Below, piece by piece: positions 57,361 to 64,000 of a DNA stretch of 64,000 bases. Position 1 is the stretch's first letter, and each line of letters opens with the position of its first letter. The stretch spans positions 35,813,504-35,877,503 of the forward strand of contig JAOANR010000009.1 in assembly GCA_030278955.1 (NCBI GenBank), in the 5' to 3' direction. Made by a program: the position numbers and the translations under genes. The notes beneath the pieces are model-generated. The model was not told the origin of the DNA and searched no databases. It saw only the letters and a program-made list of their open reading frames with translations. This DNA comes from Hygrophila difformis. Taxonomy: Eukaryota > Streptophyta > Magnoliopsida > Lamiales > Acanthaceae.

Positions 57361-58712
57361 CGCGGTTGGGCAGTTTTCTAACCTCCCGAACTTGGTTTTA
57401 AATGTCGTTCTTCGTCATTCTTCATTATCCAGACTCATATTTATCGACTAAAACATTCTGTAAACAATTCCTAATGGGAGAAGAAGGCCAGAAACACAAA
57501 ATCAAGCCGGAGGAATGCATCAGGACGACGTTCTAGGTGTGTTCTTCCTATTCTAGGTGTTGCCTTTCTTTTTCTTGCTTTGTAATGATTAGAATTTGCC
57601 TCTAAATGTAATATGCTATTATGTTTCAAATTTGTAGACGGATTTCTATAATGTTCGTGTTAGAAGTGATCTAGAACGGGAGTTCAGAATCACTTTGAAG
57701 TATGAATTTACGTTTTTATGGAAGCAATATAAAATGTCGATGTTTATCTGTGTAATCTGGATTTATCCGCAAGAATTGTTAGAATTTGAATTAGGATTAT
57801 GTATTAGAAGCCTGGGAATGATCGATAATCATGTTTTAGCAAGAATTCTGGAATCTGTATGTTTAATATGCTAATCTGGACTGATCGATCAATCTGTCTA
57901 AATCTGCTTGAATTTAATCTGGCATAATATTAATCTGGTCACATTCTAAATTTAGTATTAAAATCCAGTTTACCATGTTTTATTATTATTTTACCATAAT
58001 TGTTAGATTATTTACACTATTCTGCATAATTGAATGTTAGAATCTAATCTGGTGATTTCTACTTTGCTAAATCGGGAGATAAAAAGTAGAATTAATATTT
58101 TAGTACCGGAATTGGGAATAAATTACATTAAAAATAGATTCTGGCATGTGCACAATGATTTGGGAAATGAAATATGCCTTTTAATTGCTATAGGAAAATT
58201 TGTATGCTTGGGAAAGACTCAAATTTAGGCATAGAATAATGATTGCAGAATGTTAGATAATCTAATCAGCTTCCGTGAAATCTATTTAAGCATAATTTGA
58301 TTATTAGTAGATTACTATATTTTTAATCTTTATAAAATATTTAAATTTTAAGAAATTGATCTTTTAAAACATTGGAAAATGCTAAATCAATATGCAATTT
58401 CTATTTTATATAAAGATGGCAATATTTAAAATATTACAAGCATCTCCCATTTATATTTTTATTAATTAAATTTTTAATTTCGTTTATTTTAAATTTAATG
58501 TCACTATTTTTAATTTAATCATCATTAGAATTAATCAAACTCTTTTAAAATATATAAAATATAATCAATGAACTTAAAAACAATTAAAATCTTCTCCGGA
58601 ATGAAATAATATTCAGAAATTCCCTGTGGTTCGACCCGGTATTCACCGGTTTTTATTACTTGATGACAACCATCCGCTTGTGGTAAAATATGAGTAGTGA
58701 AAATCACCCATC

Positions 58713-59878
58713 ATGGGGAACCTTGGGCTTACCTGCGATTCCTCCATTGTTGCTGTTAGAAGCTTTTCTGTGGTTGTAGGGGATGCTTGCTTTGAAAATT
58801 TGGGTTCCAAAACCCTGAAAATACTTGCTTTTGTCTATTGTGTGAATAATGTTCCCATTTTTTTTTTGTTATCTCTGTGTACATATCATGTTCTATGTAA
58901 TTGTTTGGAAATCTGTGAAAATGGAAAAAACAGTGGTGATTTTCCCTTTTGCCCTGTGTTTGTTTTATGTTTTGATGGTAATTAAATAAGCATGATGTGG
59001 TATTGAACCTGTGTTGATGTGTTTTGAAGCATGAGTTAGTGTAAATTTTTTGAAAATATTGGCATGAATGGACTGTTGTGTGTTTAGTTTGTTTGCATGC
59101 TACTGTGTGTGAGAACTATGTTCAATAAATGCCTTTGTGAGTACCCTTGTTTACTGTACTCTACAAACTCAACTGAAAAGTTGATGTTGTATAGAATTGG
59201 GAACATGGGATTACAAACAAAACCATGCCAAAATTTTTCCTGACATAATATTTTCAAGTACTTTTGGCATGGCATTTATGTGTGGAAAAAGACAAAAAGG
59301 TTGGTAAAATATTTGTTTTTATTAGTGTTTGACTTACACATGTTACGATATGTGGGGAATAAACAAAGTGTAGCAATCTTGCTCACTTTCCATTACCCAT
59401 CATCCAACAAAAAGTCAAATGGGGGACCACTCACACCCCCAATTTTATTAAATAAACAAGTCAACACTTTTCAAAAATTAAAAATAGTGTGTGTTTTTAT
59501 TTTCTCTAGTCCATTGTATCATGCTATTTTTATTAATTGTGGCTACCATCATGTTCATTCACTCATCATCTTTGGAACATATTCCATCTCACTATTCACA
59601 TATTTTTCAATCACTTTTATAGTGATTAAAAATCAAAATTTCTTTTGTAGGCTCAATAACCTATAAAAAGTTTATCATTTGGTCCCTTGACCATTTGAGA
59701 AAAATCCTTAGACTATTTTTAGTCTAAGAAAAAAATTGTAAGGGTCCAGGACCCTTATTTTTTGTTTTTTTTTCCTTTGTAATTAGTTGTGTGCAATAAT
59801 GTTAGATTTTATAATCTAACTTTGCATCTTAGTATTTATCTTTTGCCTAAATAAATTCAAGTAAAAAACCAATTAACT
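58713..59878. other. AT-rich spacer, no gene recognised
   Basis: Several short frames exist, but none has a recognisable domain. Repeated homopolymers and low-complexity A/T text dominate. Confidence 0.5.
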
Positions 59879-59905
59879 CACATTTAGAGCAAAGCTCAAA
59901 ATGTG
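59879..59905. repeat. Hairpin resembling that at 55021
   Basis: CACATTTAGAGC, loop AAA, GCTCAAAATGTG: eleven pairs with one A-A mismatch. AGGATATTGAT follows, matching the text after the hairpin at 55021-55048. About 70 bp later comes a strong 3' splice-site-like TCTTCTTCTTCAG. Confidence 0.6.
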
Positions 59906-59979
59906 AGGATATTGATTTTTAACTTGAACCTTATTCTATTAAAAATTTGTCAAAAATATTCTCATCTCTTCTTCTTCAG

Positions 59980-62900
59980 GGACCAATATATCATTGATGA
60001 CTCCATAATGGGGCTTCCAAAGACAACTCCAGACCTTGCCTTTCTAGAGATCGAACAATTGAAGAAGGAAATGGATGAGAACAGACGAGCCTTAGGGGCC
60101 GAATTTAACTTAAGGATGGACCACCAGATCGAATGGAGATTTGAGATGAAAGAGCACTGGTGGAGAGATATCCCTGAAGAGGAGAGAAATTACATAGCCC
60201 TGGGACTCGCAAGAGATTTTTGCAAACATGTATGGAATTTTTGGAATAATGAATTTGACCAGGCGAGATTCGATCAAAGATTCTCTTCGGAGGTACACTA
60301 GGAAAGGATGGTCTGGAGGATGAACGAGCAGAAAGACCGGTAGAAAATGAAAACGAGCTGTCTTTACTCTTTCTCTTCAAAAAAGAAAGCTCTTCCTTTA
60401 CACGGGTTTTTAAGGGTTGGGCATAATCTTGTTCAGTTCCTCTTCCTTATTCTTCTTTCTCCCTGCTGCACTTGTTAAGACTTTTGGAACAAAAATTGGG
60501 GGACAAGAAATTGGCGGCCTTCGAGCCAATCCCTATACCGCCAGGGATTACGGAGGAAACCAAGAGGCAATATGCCAGATACATTCCCCCAGTACAAAAA
60601 GTGGCATCAACCGGGGTATTCTCTATGGCAGACGCCTTCCCATTCGTGCACAAGAAGCAAATTATTTGACAATGGGACCGTCTGCGGGCCTGAGGAGCAA
60701 ATGTGGGTCACGAAGCATGCTAAGGCACGTCATACGGAAATGGCGTACAACCTATGGGAGCCCCTCAAACCTGTTTTGAATTATGGAACAACTCACCACA
60801 CCCCGATGCTGGACTCGATTATTGAATGCACCAAGGCAACAAGGAAGCTGTGGGGTGAATACATGAAAGCATGGGGGAGTTGGGAGAAGGATATCAGAGA
60901 TCCTGTGCTGAACAAGGGGGTGGAGATTCCCCCTGGGAATGAGGAGCTTATTCCGGCATTTTTCCCAAAGAGATTCCCTGCGGTTGAGCCCAGAGAAGCC
61001 ACGATGAAAGTTATGCCCAATTTCGTACTTATCAGAGCCGAATGCACCACGTTGATCCGGAGCAGAAGTTGGACAAAAATGGGCAACCGGAAAAAGCAGA
61101 TAAGCCTGATGAGTGACAATAAGTGCCTGAGCTACTTGAACATTCCACCGGTCCGAGACTTGTCCAACCTGAAGGAGAAAGAGGCAGATATAATGGACAC
61201 CTTCTACGCCGATATGAAGCAAAGATTCTTCAATCTTTTACGAGAGGCGGATGAAGAAGGTCTGAGATATTGCCAGGAAAACAGAGGAGGGCGATTGAGA
61301 TATGACGTGGGATTCCAAGGGGTATTGGGCAGACATATTAGAGACAGATGGACGGCCCAGATGGTGGCAATGACCGAGCCCAAGTTCATTGAGAAATTCT
61401 TAAAGATCAGAGGGCCGGAGTTGGGACTATGGACAGAAGCTGACGATAAGATGATAGATGAATATGCAGACCCAACTCCCGAACCCCACCAGTCAATCGA
61501 ATCAGAGCCCCTCCAGACCAAAACCGAGCCAGAGCCGCCGAAGAAGAAGAGAAAATTGAGAGAAGGCTGGGAGGCCAGCTGAGCCAATGATAAAGATTCA
61601 AGAACCAAGGCCTCCAAGCTAGGGGTGATATCGAGTCGAGTATCAAGCTTGAACAGTATAATTCGAGCTTGTACAGTAATTAAATTTAAAATTTTAGCTC
61701 GAATTTAACTAGGCTAGATAGTATATAATTTGAATTTGAATTGGCAGTTTTACTTATTATGCTGCAAAATATAAGTTTGTTAGGCTTGATAAAGCTTAAA
61801 TTGTGTCTAATAATTTTTTTATTTTTTATTTTTAAAATTTAATAATTTAATCGAGTTTTGATCGAGTATCGAGTCGAGTTTTCCACACCCCTACTCCCAG
61901 CCAGACGAGAGTGATCCCACCTGTGCCAAAATTTTATGATGAGCCTTCCAAGCCAAAGGACAAAGGCAAGCAGCAGGCTGTGGAGCTATCGAAAAAAGAG
62001 CAGAGGCGTCTAGCCCAAGAAAAATTTGATGCTGAATTGGCAAAGAAAGCTCAAGAGAAAGCTGATGCGGAGCTTGCTGAAAAAGAACAAGAGGATGTTG
62101 GATGCCGAACAGGCTGAAGAAAGGCGGATAGCAGAACGTGAGGCCCGCATAGCTGAAAGAGAAAGGAAAGAAAAAGAACAAGCTAAAGCAGAAACAACCG
62201 TTGAGATGGAAGAATGGAGGCAGAAACAGGCTGAGGAACGGGCAGAAAGAAAACGCAAATGGGATGAAACGATGAGGAAGGATGAGGAGGAGAAATAGAA
62301 AGAGGCAGAAATGCAGGAAAACGTAAGAAAAGCTCGGGAAGAAGAGGCGAATAGGAGAGCTGCTGAAAAATTGCAGGCTGAGATGGAGCAGAAGAAGAGG
62401 AAGGAGGCCACAAAAGAGGCCGACGTTGGGGACGACGATTGCCAAATAATCAGCGGAACCAACATCGTACCTATAAAAGTAAAAGCAGAGCCGACTGAAT
62501 GGGGAAAGGATAAAGAGAAGCAACAGAAGGAGATAGTTGCTAGAAAGGGTGGGATTGAAAAGAGAATGGACAAGATCATTGAAGGACTCTAACCCACAGA
62601 AGAAATGGAGGAAATGGTGCATGACAGCAATGTCCGATTTGAAGAATCGAAAAGAAAGACTGCTGAGCTGATGAGCGGTTTTGACCAAGTTGCTGCACAT
62701 ACAATGGTCGTCACTGCTGCCCCACTTCAACCAACTGTGCCAGAAGAGAATTTGCAAAATTTGGAAGACTCACATGCCGAAGCAGAGGCACGAACCGAGC
62801 CAAACCAAGGAGGAGAACTGATAAGTGAAGGCAGCAGTGGCAATCTGCAAACAGTAATGGAGGCCATGGAAGCTGTTTTCAAAGATAAGACCCTCCAGCA

Positions 62901-63255
62901 GGTCCTTCTAGAAACTGACATTGCATTGGAACAGCAAGGGGAGGAAGTGATAGAACAAAGCACTAAACAATTAAACAAAGGGAGGGAAGTGGAGGTACCA
63001 CAAAAGAATATCAACTTGTTGTTGATCCCTTCTTTCCCGATGTTTTATTCAATTCTGTATTTCACGAAACCCCTTATAATGTGTATGAACAGGGTACAAC
63101 TCAAGGAGGTGAGCAAGCTGATCTGGAGCAGAACATTGGTGAGCAGCAGGATGATAGTTCCAACTCTGATTGGGAGCAGGTGGGCCAAGGGCAATCAACT
63201 TCCGAGGGAACCCAAGAATCAACAGGATCGATTTGACCTGTTGCGTTTTGGATAA
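59980..63255 (+). pseudogene. Degenerate transposon-associated gene, N-terminal and coiled-coil part
   Basis: No firm family. The frame opens at the splice-like site with DQYIIDDSIMGLPKTTP and runs to a stop at 60301, then a second segment (MLRLLEQKLGDKKLAAFEPI, 60472-60669) and a long open stretch to 61582 (MWVTKHAKARHTEMAYNLWE through to QNRGGRLRYDVGFQG). This ends with a nuclear-localisation-like PPKKKRKLREGW. A hAT MITE sits at 61620-61893. Beyond it is a highly charged Lys/Glu/Ala helix (AELAKKAQEKADAELAEKEQ, about 61940-62590) and an acidic linker to 63255. At least five stops or shifts are present. It probably belongs with the domain at 63276-64000 as one transposon-encoded protein. 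Confidence 0.6.
61620..61893. mobile_element. hAT-type MITE interrupting the coding stretch
   Basis: It begins TAGGGGTG and ends CACCCCTA, with inner inverted copies of ATCGAGTCGAG. The 8-bp flanks CTCCAAGC (61612-61619) and CTCCCAGC (61894-61901) match at seven of eight positions, the target duplication length of hAT elements. It is 274 bp, very AT-rich and non-coding. Without it, the frame runs from IQEPRPPSQ into VIPPVPKFYDEP. Confidence 0.85.
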
Positions 63256-63275
63256 CCTCTATTTCAAAGGGCCGG

Positions 63276-64000
63276 ATGGGTGTGCTCACAAAGAAATACA
63301 AAAAGTTCCCCATCAAGGATGGAGAGGACGTGATGAGGAGGTTCAATGGAAATGAGCAGAACGCGGGACGATATATGGCACTGTCTGAAGTGTTCATACC
63401 CGACAAAGGATTCAGTCCAGAGATGCTAGATCATCCAGTGTTGATTACTCTAAAGGAAAAGCATCAATGGACTGAATTCCTTACACATCACGCTGAACCT
63501 GGGATAGCAGAGCTTGTGCGGGAATTCTACTGTAATCTAAACATTGCCAACAAGAAGAGTTGGGGCGAGGAGTTGACGTGGACATATCTAGAGAATATCT
63601 GAACAACTTCCTCGGCACACCCAACTGGAAATCAGAATTCCCGGCAGCTAAGATCTTTGAAAAAGGGACATGCAAGGCAGCCGAGAGGCAATATTACGAT
63701 AACATCACCAGATCCCTCACTGCCGAGAGCTACACTGGAGAATTCTCGTTCAAATCAAAGCATCTCAAGCTGGAGTTCCAGCCCTCATATGACTTCTACA
63801 TGTCAAAGATTCGGCCCAACCCTCACGCACATGAGACATCTGGTCGAATGCTTAAGGGTTTCGCCAAGATTTGGCATGGATTGAAGATCAATGTAGGGGA
63901 GCACATTTTCCATGTCATGACTACACGGAGCTCTGGCAAGACAGCTGCCCTCTGCTATGCAAACCTCATCAGGAGGATTTGCCAGGATCAAGGAGTGGAT
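63276..64000 (+). pseudogene. 'Putative plant transposon protein' domain, runs off window
   Basis: First part, 63276-63602: LTKKYKKFPIKDGEDVMRRF, LSEVFIPDKGFSPEMLDHP, then the hallmark AELVREFYCNL. A one-base shift near 63580 moves the frame, and the second part reads VDISREYLNNFLGTPNW, SKHLKLEFQPSYDFYMSKI, MLKGFAKIWHGLKINVG and HVMTTRSSGKTAALCYANLI, open to the last base. VREFY followed by V-D-I-S...N.FLG is the pattern of the plant-transposon-protein domain (PF20167, from memory), also seen in element B's antisense ORF but strongly diverged from it. The function is unknown. Such genes often sit near Athila-type elements. Confidence 0.7.

Larger units (their letters stand above)
55054..58700 (+). 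mobile_element. Putative Athila-type 3' LTR with palindrome arrays
   Basis: This is inference from position and style. The stretch begins TGTTGATATTTGG about 110 bp after the end of pol and follows a purine-rich GAGGA. It has a promoter-like zone and ends near CCCTGTGGTTCGACCCGGTA (about 58620-58640), a phrase I associate with Athila LTR 3' ends. There is no second copy in the window to prove it is an LTR, and no clear terminal CA or primer site was found. Alternatively it is a promoter and first intron of the gene model at 56201-64000. Confidence 0.45.

Noticed and set aside
58620..58640. GGTTCGACCC as the T-arm of a tRNA gene
   Set aside because: No acceptor stem, anticodon arm or A-box could be fitted upstream. 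The phrase fits an Athila LTR end better.
61891..62757. A 288-residue minus-strand frame rich in Phe, Leu and Ser
   Set aside because: It is the antisense shadow of the Lys/Glu-rich coiled-coil segment; such codons read backward as Leu/Phe/Ser.

Overview
This window is plant nuclear DNA, most likely from a eudicot. The evidence is one intron-containing GDSL esterase gene, plant-type LINE, Ty3/gypsy, Helitron, PIF/Harbinger, Stowaway and hAT sequences, and LTRs that use an initiator-methionine-tRNA primer site. I cannot name the species. Two runs of exactly 500 N (39150-39649 and 51630-52129) are scaffold gaps, so the Helitron, the chromovirus nest and the Athila-type region may not be truly adjacent. 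Only the GDSL gene looks like an intact host gene. Almost everything else is mobile DNA, mostly decayed.

Layout. 0-6.8 kb: intergenic DNA with a Stowaway MITE, the four-exon GDSL gene on the minus strand (2312-4542) and a 5'-truncated LINE with target duplications. 6.8-12.7 kb: a nearly complete but dead LINE inside an imperfect 31-bp direct repeat. 12.8-16.3 kb: hAT-like MITEs, one split by a 2.5-kb solo LTR. 17.1-34.8 kb: a four-level nest. A PIF/Harbinger transposase gene is split by a minus-strand chromovirus (Ty3/gypsy with chromodomain) in an LTR-internal-LTR-internal-LTR arrangement, and that element is itself hit by two solo LTRs, each with a 5-bp duplication. 34.8-39.1 kb: a Helitron Rep region preceded by unassigned exon-like sequence. 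39.6-50.7 kb: a young non-autonomous chromovirus (element B, 40520-50201) inserted into an older LTR of its own family. Between its nearly identical LTRs are two convergent genes: a 125-aa coiled-coil protein on the sense strand and a roughly 440-aa 'putative plant transposon protein' on the antisense strand. Only a chromodomain stub of pol remains. 52.1-64 kb: Athila-type pol, an LTR-like region packed with palindromes and hairpins, then a degenerate second 'putative plant transposon protein' gene that runs off the window.

The most unusual signals are structural. At about the same place, roughly 640-760 nt before the LTR 3' end, the LTR families here carry tandem short repeats. In two families (element B and the solo LTR at 13701) the repeats are hairpins with a constant loop whose stem pairs change together. 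A second hairpin nearer the LTR end shows compensatory changes between families. A paired CCGCGCGG module lies about 155 bp upstream of the TATA box in two solo LTRs and recurs in element B, both in its LTRs and internally. In the Athila-like region, eight copies of a 20-bp palindrome (consensus GATGCGGTATATACCGCATC) stand upstream of a TATA box, and a tandem array of GTGGCGCC/GGCGCCAC hairpins follows downstream. These look like conserved regulatory or RNA-structure systems of retrotransposons. Their function is inference.
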